Below, one piece after another: positions 31,710-40,683 of a stretch of 64,000 nucleotides of DNA. Origin of the DNA: JADGOV01 sp963814355 (GTDB lineage Bacteria; Actinomycetota; Actinomycetes; JADGOV01); the NCBI GenBank assembly GCA_963814355.1, contig CAWFCZ010000018.1, positions 1,204,738 through 1,268,737 of the forward strand, in the 5' to 3' direction. Numbering within the stretch: the first letter of the stretch is position 1; each line of letters starts with the position of its first letter. The notes beneath the pieces were generated by a model. It ran no database searches and was not told where the DNA came from. It worked only from the letters and a program-made list of their open reading frames with translations. A program made the position numbers and the translations under genes.

Positions 31710-34241
31710 GTGAGCCTCCTCGACGACGTGCCGGCCGCTCCGGATCCCGACTCGCTCTACGACGCGTTTTCCGCCTGGGCGGCCGGGCGGGGCCTGGAGC
31801 TGTACCCGGCGCAGCACGAGGCGCTGATCGAGCTGGTCACCGGTTCCAACGTCATCCTTTCCACTCCCACCGGCTCCGGGAAGAGCCTGGTCGCCGTCGG
31901 CGCCCACCTCGCCGCGCTGGCGAACGGCCGGCGATCGTTCTATACCGCACCGATCAAGGCGTTGGTGTCGGAGAAGTTCTTCGAGCTCTGCGGGATCTTC
32001 GGCCCGGCGAACGTCGGCATGTTGACCGGCGACGCCAGCATCAACCCGACCGCCCCGGTGATCTGTGCCACCGCGGAGATAGTGGCCAACCTGGCGTTGC
32101 GTCAGGGCTCGGCCGCGGATATCGGCTTGGTCGTCATGGACGAGTTCCACTTCTACGCCGATCCGGACCGCGGCTGGGCGTGGCAGGTGCCGCTGCTGGA
32201 ACTGACCCGAGCACAGTTCCTCCTGATGTCGGCCACCCTCGGCGACGTCGGGCGCTTCCGGGACGACCTGACTCGGCGCACCGGGCGGCCGACCGCGGTG
32301 GTGAGTTCCGCACATCGACCGGTACCGCTGTCCTACAACTACGTGGACACGCCGATCCCGGAAACCCTCCAGACGCTGCTGGCACAGGACGGGGCACCGA
32401 TCTACGTCGTGCACTTCACTCAGGCGGCGGCCATCGAGCGGGCCCAGGCGTTGATGAGCATCAACGTCTGCACCCGGGCCGAGAAGGACGCGATCGCCGA
32501 CCTTATCGGGGGTTTCCGGTTCACCACCGGCTTCGGCCCGACGCTGTCCCGGCTGGTCCGGCATGGCATCGGGGTGCACCACGCCGGCATGCTGCCGCGC
32601 TACCGCCGGCTGGTCGAGCAACTCACCCAGGGCGGGCTGCTGAAGGTGATCTGCGGTACCGACACCCTCGGCGTCGGGATCAACGTGCCGATCCGCACCG
32701 TCCTGTTCACCGCGCTGAGCAAGTACGACGGCGCCTCGACCCGGCACCTGTCCGCCCGGGAGTTCCACCAGATCGCCGGCCGAGCCGGACGAGCCGGGTA
32801 CGACACCGCCGGCACGGTCGTGGTCCAGGCACCGGAGCACGTGGTGGACAACGCCAAAGCGGTCGCCAAGGCCGGTATGGATCCGAAGAAGCGGCGAAAG
32901 CTGGTCCGGCGCCAGCCGCCGGAGGGTTTCGTGTCCTGGGGCGAGCCGACGTTCAACCGGCTGGCCGCCGCCGCGCCGGAGCCGCTGCGCTCCAGCTTCG
33001 CGGTCAGCCACGCCATGGTCCTGGGTGTGATCGCCCGACCGGGGGACGCCTTCGCCGCCATGCGCCGGCTGCTCACCGAGAACGACGAACCGCGCTCGGC
33101 TCAGCGCCGGCACGTCCGCCGGGCCATCGCGATCTACCGCTCCCTGCTGGCCGCCGGGGTGGTCGAACCGCTCGCCGAGCCGGACGAGGCCGGCCGCCGG
33201 TGGCGCCCGACCATCGACGTGCCGCCGAACTTCGCGCTGAATCAGCCGCTGTCGCCGTTTGCGGTCGCGGCCATCGAGTTGCTCGACCCGGCGTCGCCGG
33301 ACTACCCGCTCGACGTGCTGTCGGTCCTGGAGTCCACCCTGGACAACCCGCGGCAGATCCTCGCCGCGCAGCGCAACAAGGCCCGCGGGGAGGCGGTGTC
33401 GGAGATGAAGGCCGAGGGCATCGAGTACGAGGAGCGGATGGACCTGCTGGACGACGTCACCTACCCGCAGCCGCTCGCCGAGTTGCTCGCCGCCGCTCTG
33501 GAGATGTACCGGGTGCACCATCCGTGGGTCGACGACTTCGAACTCACTCCGAAATCGGTGGCCAGGGACTTGTGGGAACGGGCCATGACGTTCGTGGACT
33601 ACGTCGGCTTCTACGGCCTCGCCCGCTCCGAGGGGCTAGTGCTGCGCTACCTCACGGACGCCTACCAGGCGCTGTGCCGCACCGTGCCGACCGAGGCCCG
33701 GACCGAGGCGCTGGCCGACCTGACGGAGTGGCTGGGCGAGACGGTCCGTCAGGTGGACTCCAGCCTGCTCCAGGAGTGGGAGGGCCTCCGGGACCCGACC
33801 GAGATCCCGCCGCCGGCGCGAAGCCGCGGCGAGGACCGGCCACCCGCGGTGACGGCCAACGTCCGGGCGTTCCGAGTACTGGTGCGCAATGCCCTGTTCC
33901 GCCGGGTCGAACTGGCCGCGCTGCGGCGTTTCGTCGACCTCGGGGAACTCGACGCGGACTCCGGTTGGGACGCCGGTCGTTGGGCCGACGCGCTGGCCGG
34001 CTACTTCGCCGAGTACGACGCGATCGGCACCGGCCCGGGGGCCCGCGGTCCGGGGCTGCTGGTCATCGAACCCGAGCCGGGGCGGTGGCTGGTCCGGCAA
34101 ATCTTCGACGACCCTGGCGGCGACCACGACTGGGGTATCCGGGCCGAGGTCGACCTGGCCGCCTCCGACGCCGCCGGCACCGCGGTGCTTCGGGTCACCG
34201 AGGTGGGCCCGGCACACTCCTGGCAAGCCCGCACGCGCTGA
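31710..34241 (+). CDS. DEAD/DEAH-box helicase with DUF3516 (Ski2/Mtr4-like)
   Basis: An 843-residue superfamily II helicase. Walker A TPTGSGKS is at 52-59, motif II is DEFH (144-147), motif III is SAT, and motif VI is HQIAGRAGRAGYDTAG. The C-terminal half beyond about 420 is the DUF3516 region found mainly in actinobacteria. Relatives of the Ski2/Mtr4 type unwind RNA; the substrate of this subfamily is not established. GTG 31710 is preceded by GAGGG. It lies 37 bases after the GGDEF-EAL stop, possibly co-transcribed. Confidence 0.92.
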   Translation: MSLLDDVPAAPDPDSLYDAFSAWAAGRGLELYPAQHEALIELVTGSNVILSTPTGSGKSLVAVGAHLAALANGRRSFYTAPIKALVSEKFFELCGIFGPANVGMLTGDASINPTAPVICATAEIVANLALRQGSAADIGLVVMDEFHFYADPDRGWAWQVPLLELTRAQFLLMSATLGDVGRFRDDLTRRTGRPTAVVSSAHRPVPLSYNYVDTPIPETLQTLLAQDGAPIYVVHFTQAAAIERAQALMSINVCTRAEKDAIADLIGGFRFTTGFGPTLSRLVRHGIGVHHAGMLPRYRRLVEQLTQGGLLKVICGTDTLGVGINVPIRTVLFTALSKYDGASTRHLSAREFHQIAGRAGRAGYDTAGTVVVQAPEHVVDNAKAVAKAGMDPKKRRKLVRRQPPEGFVSWGEPTFNRLAAAAPEPLRSSFAVSHAMVLGVIARPGDAFAAMRRLLTENDEPRSAQRRHVRRAIAIYRSLLAAGVVEPLAEPDEAGRRWRPTIDVPPNFALNQPLSPFAVAAIELLDPASPDYPLDVLSVLESTLDNPRQILAAQRNKARGEAVSEMKAEGIEYEERMDLLDDVTYPQPLAELLAAALEMYRVHHPWVDDFELTPKSVARDLWERAMTFVDYVGFYGLARSEGLVLRYLTDAYQALCRTVPTEARTEALADLTEWLGETVRQVDSSLLQEWEGLRDPTEIPPPARSRGEDRPPAVTANVRAFRVLVRNALFRRVELAALRRFVDLGELDADSGWDAGRWADALAGYFAEYDAIGTGPGARGPGLLVIEPEPGRWLVRQIFDDPGGDHDWGIRAEVDLAASDAAGTAVLRVTEVGPAHSWQARTR

Positions 34242-34267
34242 CCCCTCGGTCACGGCAGGATGGCGGG

Positions 34268-36199
34268 ATGTCTCGCGCGCCGATGGACGTCCGTGCCGCC
34301 GCCGCCGCGGCCCTCGGCGGCTGCCCGGACCACCGGAGGGAGGTGTTCGAGCTGCGGTTGGACCGCTGGTGGACCGACCTGTACGACGGGCTAGCGGCGG
34401 TGTACCCGAGCGGGACAGATGCGCTGGCGCTTCGCCTGGTGACCCTGGCCGCCGGCGCCTACCGGGAGCGGGATCCCGAGCTGTCCCGACTCGACCTGCG
34501 CCGCACGCTGGAACCGGACTGGCTCCAGTCCCCGGCCATGCTCGGTTACGCGGCGTATGCCGACCGGTTCGGCGGGGACCTGGCCGGCGTGCGGGCCCGG
34601 ATTCCCTACCTGCGGGAACTCGGGGTGCACTACCTACATCTCATGCCGCTGCTGACGCCGCGGCCGGGGGACAGCGACGGCGGGTACGCGGTCGCGGACT
34701 ACCGGGCGGTGCGCCCGGATCTGGGCACGATGGCCGACCTCCGCGAGCTGGCGAGGGCGTTGCGCCGCGCCGGGATCAGCCTGGTGTGTGACCTGGTACT
34801 CAACCACGTCGCCCGGGAGCATGTCTGGGCGGTCGCCGCCCGGGCGGGCAGCGCACGGCACCGGGCGTACTTCCACGTGTTCGCCGACCGCGACCTGCCC
34901 GATGCCTACGAGCGCACCCTGCCGGAGGTCTTCCCCGACTTCGCCCCCGGCAACTTCAGCTGGGACGACGAGCTGGCCGGCTGGGTCTGGACGACCTTCC
35001 ACTGCTGGCAGTGGGACCTCGACTGGTCGAACCCCGAGGTGCTGTGCGAGTACGCCGACCTGCTGCTCTGGCTGGCGAACTGCGGGGTCGAGGTCTTCCG
35101 GCTGGACGCCATCGCCTTCCTGTGGAAGCGGATGGACACGAACTGTCAGAACCAGCCCGAGGTGCACGCGATCACCCAGGCGCTGCGGGCGTTGGCCCGG
35201 ATCGCCTGCCCGGCGGTGGCCTTCAAGGCCGAGGCGATCGTCGGCCCGGCCGACCTGGTGCACTATCTGGGGTACGGCGTGCACCACGGCAAGGTGAGCG
35301 ACCTCGCCTACCACAACAGCCTGATGGTGCAGATCTGGTCGATGCTCGCCACCCGCGACGTCCGCCTGGCGACCCACGCGCTGCGCGGCCTGCCGCCGAT
35401 CCCGACCACCACCGCGTGGGTGACCTACCTCCGGTGCCACGACGACATCGGGTGGGCGATCGACGACGGAGATGCGGCCGCGGTCGGCCTGTCCGGACCG
35501 GCCCACCGGGCTTTTCTCTCCGACTTCTACGCCGGTAAATTCCCCGGCTCACCGGCCCGCGGGCTGGTGTTCCAGGACAACCCGGAGACCGGCGACCGGC
35601 GGATCAGCGGCTCGGCGGCCGCCCTCGCCGGGTTGGACGCGGCGCTGGAGGCCGGCGACGCCGCACACGTCGACCTGGCTATCGCCCGGATCCTGCTGGC
35701 CCACGCCGTGATGCTGGGCTGGGGCGGCGTCCCGGTGCTGTGGATGGGTGACGAACTCGGCATGGCCAACGACCCGGGTTGGGCGGCGGAGCCGGGGCAC
35801 GCCGGGGACAACCGCTGGGTGCACCGCCCCCGGATGGACTGGACCCGGGCGGCGCATCGACACGATCCGGCCACGGTGCCCGGCCGGGTCTTCGCCGGCA
35901 TCGCGCGCCTGGCCACCGTGCGGGCCGGGCTGGTGCACTTCCATGCCGCCGTGCCGGCCGAGGTGCTCGACACCTCCGACCCCGGCGTGCTGCCGGTGCT
36001 CCGCCGGCACCCGGTGGGGCCGCTGCTCGGGCTCTACAACGTCACCGAGAACCGGCGGCCGTGGCCTGGGCACCGGCTCGCCGGCCTCGGGCTGACCGAC
36101 GCCTTCGACGCGTTGCGCGGCGAAAGGGTGGCTGCCGGCGCCGACGGCAACCTGTGGCTCGCTCCGTACGCCGCGCTCTGGCTGGTACAGCGGCCCTGA
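34268..36199 (+). CDS. Amylosucrase (GH13)
   Basis: A 643-residue GH13 enzyme expected to transfer glucose from sucrose to an alpha-1,4-glucan. The N-terminal helical domain typical of amylosucrases is present (about 1-90). The nucleophile D280 lies in FRLDAIAFLWK, the acid/base E322 in FKAEAI, and the stabiliser in CHDD (392-393). The segment HLMPLLTPRPGDSDGGYAV is a family signature. ATG 34268 is 26 bases after the helicase stop. A close relative, sucrose hydrolase, shares these residues, so polymerising activity is likely but unproven. It supplies fructose and glucan for the sugar phosphate enzymes in this window (inference). Confidence 0.9.
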   Translation: MSRAPMDVRAAAAAALGGCPDHRREVFELRLDRWWTDLYDGLAAVYPSGTDALALRLVTLAAGAYRERDPELSRLDLRRTLEPDWLQSPAMLGYAAYADRFGGDLAGVRARIPYLRELGVHYLHLMPLLTPRPGDSDGGYAVADYRAVRPDLGTMADLRELARALRRAGISLVCDLVLNHVAREHVWAVAARAGSARHRAYFHVFADRDLPDAYERTLPEVFPDFAPGNFSWDDELAGWVWTTFHCWQWDLDWSNPEVLCEYADLLLWLANCGVEVFRLDAIAFLWKRMDTNCQNQPEVHAITQALRALARIACPAVAFKAEAIVGPADLVHYLGYGVHHGKVSDLAYHNSLMVQIWSMLATRDVRLATHALRGLPPIPTTTAWVTYLRCHDDIGWAIDDGDAAAVGLSGPAHRAFLSDFYAGKFPGSPARGLVFQDNPETGDRRISGSAAALAGLDAALEAGDAAHVDLAIARILLAHAVMLGWGGVPVLWMGDELGMANDPGWAAEPGHAGDNRWVHRPRMDWTRAAHRHDPATVPGRVFAGIARLATVRAGLVHFHAAVPAEVLDTSDPGVLPVLRRHPVGPLLGLYNVTENRRPWPGHRLAGLGLTDAFDALRGERVAAGADGNLWLAPYAALWLVQRP

Positions 36200-36203
36200 G
36201 CGA

Positions 36204-36854
36204 TCAGCGGCGCCGACCCGCCGGCTCCTGCGCCGGTCCGACGTGGCGGTCGAGCCAGTCCTGCACGGGGACGGAGGCGTGCAGGAAGCCCACCACCCGG
36301 TCCTTCGCCAGCGGCGTGTCCAGCCAGTCCGCCGGCGGCCACTCCCGCCATGTGATCAGACCCTTGTACCGCAGCAGTTCGATCCGCGGGTGGTCCTTCG
36401 GGTAGCCGCGCGGCGCGGTCTTCAGCGCGTCCGATCCGTGCACGTCGATGCCGTGCCGCCCGACCTCGGCGATGATGTCGGTAAGGTGCGAGCCGGTGCG
36501 GTCTTCGGCGACGGCGCGGCGGTACCGGTCGAGCTGGTCGTTGCTGAGATGGTACATCCCGCACCCGGCAGCCAGCCCGTCGGCGGCGAAGTGCACATAC
36601 CCGCCGCGGCCGAGGGTGGCGCCGATCGCGGTCTTGTAGGGCGTCTTGTCGGCGCTGAACCGCACGTCCCGGTACGGTCGGAAGATCTTGCCGGGGCCGA
36701 ACTCCGGCGCCAGCTCGGCGAGCAACGCCTCCATCGGCTCCCGGACGTGCTGGGCGTACGTGTCCTTGTGCGCCAGCCAGTACGCCTTGGAGTTCTCCGC
36801 CTCCAGGCCGTCGAAGAACTCGACCGCCCGCTGCGACCAGCCACAGAACGCCAC
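36204..36854 (-). CDS. DUF2461 family protein
   Basis: About 216 residues. It starts in the family at AFCGWSQRAVEFFDGLEAENSKAYW and continues with KIFRPYRDVRFSADKTPYKTAIGATL, YVHFAADGLAAGCGMYHL and YPKDHPRIELLRYKGLI. All are strongly diagnostic of DUF2461, whose function is unknown. GTG 36854 is chosen as the family-like start, although no good ribosome site is visible; the frame is open to 37022. It converges with amylosucrase, leaving 4 bases between the stops. Confidence 0.85.
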   Translation of the reverse strand: MAFCGWSQRAVEFFDGLEAENSKAYWLAHKDTYAQHVREPMEALLAELAPEFGPGKIFRPYRDVRFSADKTPYKTAIGATLGRGGYVHFAADGLAAGCGMYHLSNDQLDRYRRAVAEDRTGSHLTDIIAEVGRHGIDVHGSDALKTAPRGYPKDHPRIELLRYKGLITWREWPPADWLDTPLAKDRVVGFLHASVPVQDWLDRHVGPAQEPAGRRR

Positions 36855-37021
36855 CGAAGGAGCGTAGGCACCGCACGCCGGGACCGTCCAGCGCACCGAC
36901 CTCGGCGATCGGGTGCTTCCGGTGGCTACCGCCCCGAATGCGTCCAGTTTTGCCTCCAACCGGCCGAGAACCTCTGCGGCAGCTGCGCGCGCAGGCCGGC
37001 GCAGACGGAAAGCAGAGGGCA

Positions 37022-37603
37022 ATGAGCCTCACCAGAACGGAGCGTCCCGGCCGGGTCGTCGTCGACGGCGCATGGAGGGTGGACGCTGGCACCGCCGAGG
37101 AGCTGTGGGCGCTGTACCGCACGGCGTTCGGCGAGCTGAAAGCCCACGCCGCTGCCCGCCAGTTGCTCAGCAGGGGAGAGTTTGCCCTGGAGGTGCTCGA
37201 CCCGCGGGTCCGCAAGTACGTTGCCCGCACGGCGGATGGCCGGCTTGCCGGGCTGAGCACCCTGTCCGCAGACCTGGACACCGTGCCGTGGATCTCACCG
37301 GAGTTCTACCGGACCCGCTACCCGGCCGAATTCGCTCGGCGGGGGGTGTTCTACTGCGGTCTCGCCATGGTCGCCCCCGACGCCCGATCCAGCCGGGCCT
37401 TCCCGGACATGATGGCCGCGTTGGGCCGGGACATCGCGGCCGCCGACGGCATCCTGGCGGCCGACATGTGCCGCTTCAACGTCGACGGGACGCGCCTCGC
37501 CTGGGCAGTCACCACGATGATGCGCCGAGCCTGGGGCTCCGCCCGGAAGGTGGAACTCGACCGGCAGCTGTACCTGGCCTGGGAACCGGGGTTGGCCCCA
37601 TGA
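37022..37603 (+). CDS. Conserved protein, possible GNAT-like fold, coupled to GGDEF-EAL gene
   Basis: A 193-residue soluble protein; I cannot assign a family with confidence. Segments such as YVARTADGRLAGLSTLSADLDTVPWISPEFYRTRYP and RGVFYCGLAMVAPDARSS...FPDMMAALGRDIA resemble acyltransferase-fold proteins. ATG 37022 has AGAGGG upstream. Its stop overlaps the ATG of the membrane GGDEF-EAL gene (ATGA), so the two are translated together and probably function in one pathway. Confidence 0.75.
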   Translation: MSLTRTERPGRVVVDGAWRVDAGTAEELWALYRTAFGELKAHAAARQLLSRGEFALEVLDPRVRKYVARTADGRLAGLSTLSADLDTVPWISPEFYRTRYPAEFARRGVFYCGLAMVAPDARSSRAFPDMMAALGRDIAAADGILAADMCRFNVDGTRLAWAVTTMMRRAWGSARKVELDRQLYLAWEPGLAP

Positions 37604-39948
37604 CCGGCACCGCAGCCCCAGCGCTTACTGCTCGAGCGGCCCGCCCGCCCTCCGGGTGGGCTGGCGGCCTCCTACTCCTCACCGTCCTGCTCACCGCCGC
37701 ATACGCGTCGAATCCCGTCAGCAACCGTGGGGTCGCGGCCTACCTCGGCATCTGCCTCGCGGTCACCGCGGCGATCTTGTGGGGGACCTGGCGGTATCGA
37801 CCCACCATCCGCGCCGGCTGGTACCTGCTCGCCGCGGCCCCGCCGCTCGGCGGCCTCGGGATGTCGCTGCGCCGACCGCTGGCCGAGGCGCATGGGGCGG
37901 TCCTCCCGCTGCTACCGGACGCGGTCACCATCGTCGCCTACCTCCTGGTGATCGCCGGCCTCTGTACCTTCCTCCGAGTGCGGCGGGGTGCCGGCACGGA
38001 CAGAGCCCTCGACGGTGGATTGATGGCCGTGGCCGCCCTGCTGCTGAGCTGGACGGTGATCATCCGGCCGGTCCTCGCCGACGCCGAGATGCCCGGCGTG
38101 TGGAAGGTCATCAACGGCACGTACCCCACCATCTCGGTGACCATCCTGTTCCTCGGTGCGCTGCTGGCCATGTCCGAGGTCAAGGGTCTCGTCGCGTTCT
38201 GGGCCTTGGCGCTGGCCTGGGTCGGTCTGATCACCGGTGACCTGATCTATGCCCTGGCCTCGGTCGGCACGCTCACGCTTCCGCTATGGGTGGCGAACTG
38301 CGCGTACTGCGCTTTCTACGGCCTGCTCGGCGCGGCCGCGCTGCACCCATCGATGGTGTCTCTCGGCCGGCCGGCCCCCAAGCGGGTTCGCGGCTACCGG
38401 AGCAGCCGGTTCGTCGCCGTGTCGGTGGCCCTGCTCGTGCCGGCCGCGGTGATGGCCTTCAGCCCGCCGGCGAGCCTGAGCGGCCAGACAATCTCCGGCA
38501 CCCTGGTGGCGCTGCTCGGCATCCTCGTCCTGGCCCGAACCACCGGCGCGGTGAACCGGCACGCCACCTCGGAGGAACGACTGGAAAACCAGGCCAACTC
38601 CGATCCGTTGACCGGGCTGCCCAACCGACTACGGCTGACCAGGTTCGTGGAGGAGGCCCTGAGCCGGGCGCATCGCACCGGCCGGGGGGTGGGCGTGCTG
38701 TTCATGGACCTCGACCAGTTCAAGACCGTCAACGATAATTGGGGGCACGAAACCGGGGACGAGCTGCTCATCGTGGTGGCGAAGCGACTGTCCGCCGCGG
38801 TGCGCAGCGGCGAGTTGGTGGCCCGTGTTGGTGGTGACGAGTTCATCATCGTGTGTGAGGACGTCCCCGATCCGGCCGCCGCCATGGAGGTGGGCCGGCG
38901 CCTGCTCGCCCAGTTCGAGGCGCCCGTGGCGCTCCGGTCGGCCGACATCTCGATCACCACGTCGGTCGGGGTGACCTTCGCCAGACCGCGGAAGCACCCG
39001 GCTACCGCCGAGGACCTGCTGCGCGAAGCGGACACCGCGATGTACCGGGGAAAGGCCGGCGGCGGGGACGATGCCGTGTTGTTCGACGAGTCGATGCGCA
39101 CCGAGATCGCCGAGCGCATTTCCCTGGAGGGCAGCCTGCGCAGCGCACTGGAGCGCAGCGAACTTCAGATGCACTATCAGCCGATCGTCGATCTCCGGAC
39201 CGGAGCTACCACCGGCTTCGAGGCCCTAATGCGGTGGCAGCACCCGGACCTCGGATCAGTCCCACCCGACCGGTTCATTCCGGTAGCCGAAGAGACCGGC
39301 CTGATCGTCAAGCTGGGGCGATGGGCGATCGCAGAATCGGTGGCCCAGCTCGCCCTGTGGCACGGGGAGTTCAACCGTGCGCTGACCATGTCGGTGAATC
39401 TCTCGGCCCGCCAGATACGCGACCCTGAGTTGGTGGCGACGGTCCGCGGGGCGCTCGCCACAAACGGAGTTCCCGGCTCAGCGCTGTGCCTGGAAGTCAC
39501 CGAAACGACCCTGATGGAGAACGTCGACGCGACCACGGCGACCATAGCGGCGCTCAAGGGTCTCGGCCTGCTGCTCTCCGCCGACGACTTCGGTACCGGC
39601 TACTCCTCCCTGGCCTACCTCCGCCAGTACCCCTTCGACGAGGTCAAGGTCGACCGCTCATTCGTCGACGGCCTGGGGAGCGGCGGCGACGACGATGTGA
39701 TCGTTGGTGCCGTACTGTCCATGGCGACCGCGCTGTCGCTGTCCACGGTTGCCGAAGGCGTGGAAACCAGTACCCAGCGCGAGCGATTGCTGGAACTCGG
39801 CGCGCACCGAGCCCAAGGCTGGTTGTTCTGCCCGGCGCTGCCGTCCGCCCAGGCCACGGCGCGGCTGCGCCGGGTCCCCGAGCCGCGGGACGCTCAGCAG
39901 GCGGCGACCGGCAGTAGCGAGCGAACCGCTCGCCCGATCCTCTCCTAG
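37600..39948 (+). CDS. Membrane-anchored GGDEF-EAL cyclic-di-GMP protein
   Basis: A 782-residue protein. The N-terminal third (about 20-325) has eight or so hydrophobic helices with no known sensory signature. GGDEF follows at about 345-505, with an intact RVGGDEF. EAL spans about 525-765, with FEALMRW, ADDFGTGYSS and VAEGVET. Both catalytic signatures are complete, so it may make and break cyclic-di-GMP. It starts at ATG 37600 overlapping the upstream gene. The membrane region is likely the input. Confidence 0.93.
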   Translation: MTGTAAPALTARAARPPSGWAGGLLLLTVLLTAAYASNPVSNRGVAAYLGICLAVTAAILWGTWRYRPTIRAGWYLLAAAPPLGGLGMSLRRPLAEAHGAVLPLLPDAVTIVAYLLVIAGLCTFLRVRRGAGTDRALDGGLMAVAALLLSWTVIIRPVLADAEMPGVWKVINGTYPTISVTILFLGALLAMSEVKGLVAFWALALAWVGLITGDLIYALASVGTLTLPLWVANCAYCAFYGLLGAAALHPSMVSLGRPAPKRVRGYRSSRFVAVSVALLVPAAVMAFSPPASLSGQTISGTLVALLGILVLARTTGAVNRHATSEERLENQANSDPLTGLPNRLRLTRFVEEALSRAHRTGRGVGVLFMDLDQFKTVNDNWGHETGDELLIVVAKRLSAAVRSGELVARVGGDEFIIVCEDVPDPAAAMEVGRRLLAQFEAPVALRSADISITTSVGVTFARPRKHPATAEDLLREADTAMYRGKAGGGDDAVLFDESMRTEIAERISLEGSLRSALERSELQMHYQPIVDLRTGATTGFEALMRWQHPDLGSVPPDRFIPVAEETGLIVKLGRWAIAESVAQLALWHGEFNRALTMSVNLSARQIRDPELVATVRGALATNGVPGSALCLEVTETTLMENVDATTATIAALKGLGLLLSADDFGTGYSSLAYLRQYPFDEVKVDRSFVDGLGSGGDDDVIVGAVLSMATALSLSTVAEGVETSTQRERLLELGAHRAQGWLFCPALPSAQATARLRRVPEPRDAQQAATGSSERTARPILS

Positions 39949-40008
39949 CTAGCCGTTCAGGGCTTCGGCACCACTACAGGGGAGGGAGCACGCCGTCGAT
40001 ATGACCGC

Positions 40009-40587
40009 ATGCACCCCTCCTGGAGCGCCGTCGGCAACCCGCCCGCGCAAGCTCGGCACCGTTGGCTGACCGGCGCTACCGCGCCTCCAGCGCTGGATAT
40101 TCGGCTGGTCGAGGGGGTGGGCACCGGCCCCACCACGCTGGCGGCCTACGACGCCGCGCTGCGCCAGGTCGGGGTGGCGGACTACAACCTGATCCGGCTG
40201 AGTTCGGTCATCCCAGCGGGCAGCATGCTGACCCGCTCCGAGGGTCCGCTGCGCCCGCCAGGCAGGTGGGGGGACCGAATGTACGTGGTGACCGCCGACG
40301 CCCGCACCGCCGTCGCCGGCGCTGCGGTGTGGGCTGGGATCGGGTGGGCGCGCGATCCGTCATCCGGCCACGGCCTGCTGGTGGAACACGAGGCCCACAC
40401 CCAAGCCGACGTGATCGCCGACATCGAAGCCAGCCTGGCTTCCTTGCGTCGCGGGCGGGGTCGGGCCGGCGAGCGGCTCACCGACGGGCAGGTCATGACC
40501 GTTGGGATCACCTGTGCCGAACAGCCGGTCTGCGCGCTGGTGCTGGCCATGTTCAGCACAGAGCCCTGGCACCCCCTCGCGGCTTGA
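40009..40587 (+). CDS. Pyruvoyl-dependent arginine decarboxylase (PvlArgDC)
   Basis: A 192-residue proenzyme. Family sequence begins near residue 29 with LDIRLVEGVGTGPTTLAAYDAALRQVGVADYNLIRLSSVIPAGS. Self-cleavage would occur at S65-S66 (LSS|V context) to generate the pyruvoyl group on the beta/alpha junction. The product is agmatine, a polyamine precursor. The extra 28 N-terminal residues from ATG 40009 lack homology and no better start is visible. It stands alone, with AI-2E transporter downstream. Substrate identity is from the family. Confidence 0.85.
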   Translation: MHPSWSAVGNPPAQARHRWLTGATAPPALDIRLVEGVGTGPTTLAAYDAALRQVGVADYNLIRLSSVIPAGSMLTRSEGPLRPPGRWGDRMYVVTADARTAVAGAAVWAGIGWARDPSSGHGLLVEHEAHTQADVIADIEASLASLRRGRGRAGERLTDGQVMTVGITCAEQPVCALVLAMFSTEPWHPLAA

Positions 40588-40683
40588 TCCGATGGGTCAG
40601 GCCACCTGCCGGCCGGCCTCGAATCAGCCCTCCTCGCCGGTCGCACGGGGCGCAACCAGGCCGACTTTGGGTACATCGGACAG

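Noticed and set aside
31491..33521. 676-codon minus-strand frame opposite the helicase
   Set aside because: No ribosome site and composition (Val, Gly, Gln, Arg) typical of antisense reading; helicase motifs are perfect on the plus strand.
32180..34267. Upstream extension of the amylosucrase frame by nearly 700 codons
   Set aside because: The amylosucrase family begins at ATG 34268; the extension lies in another frame of the helicase and has no homology.
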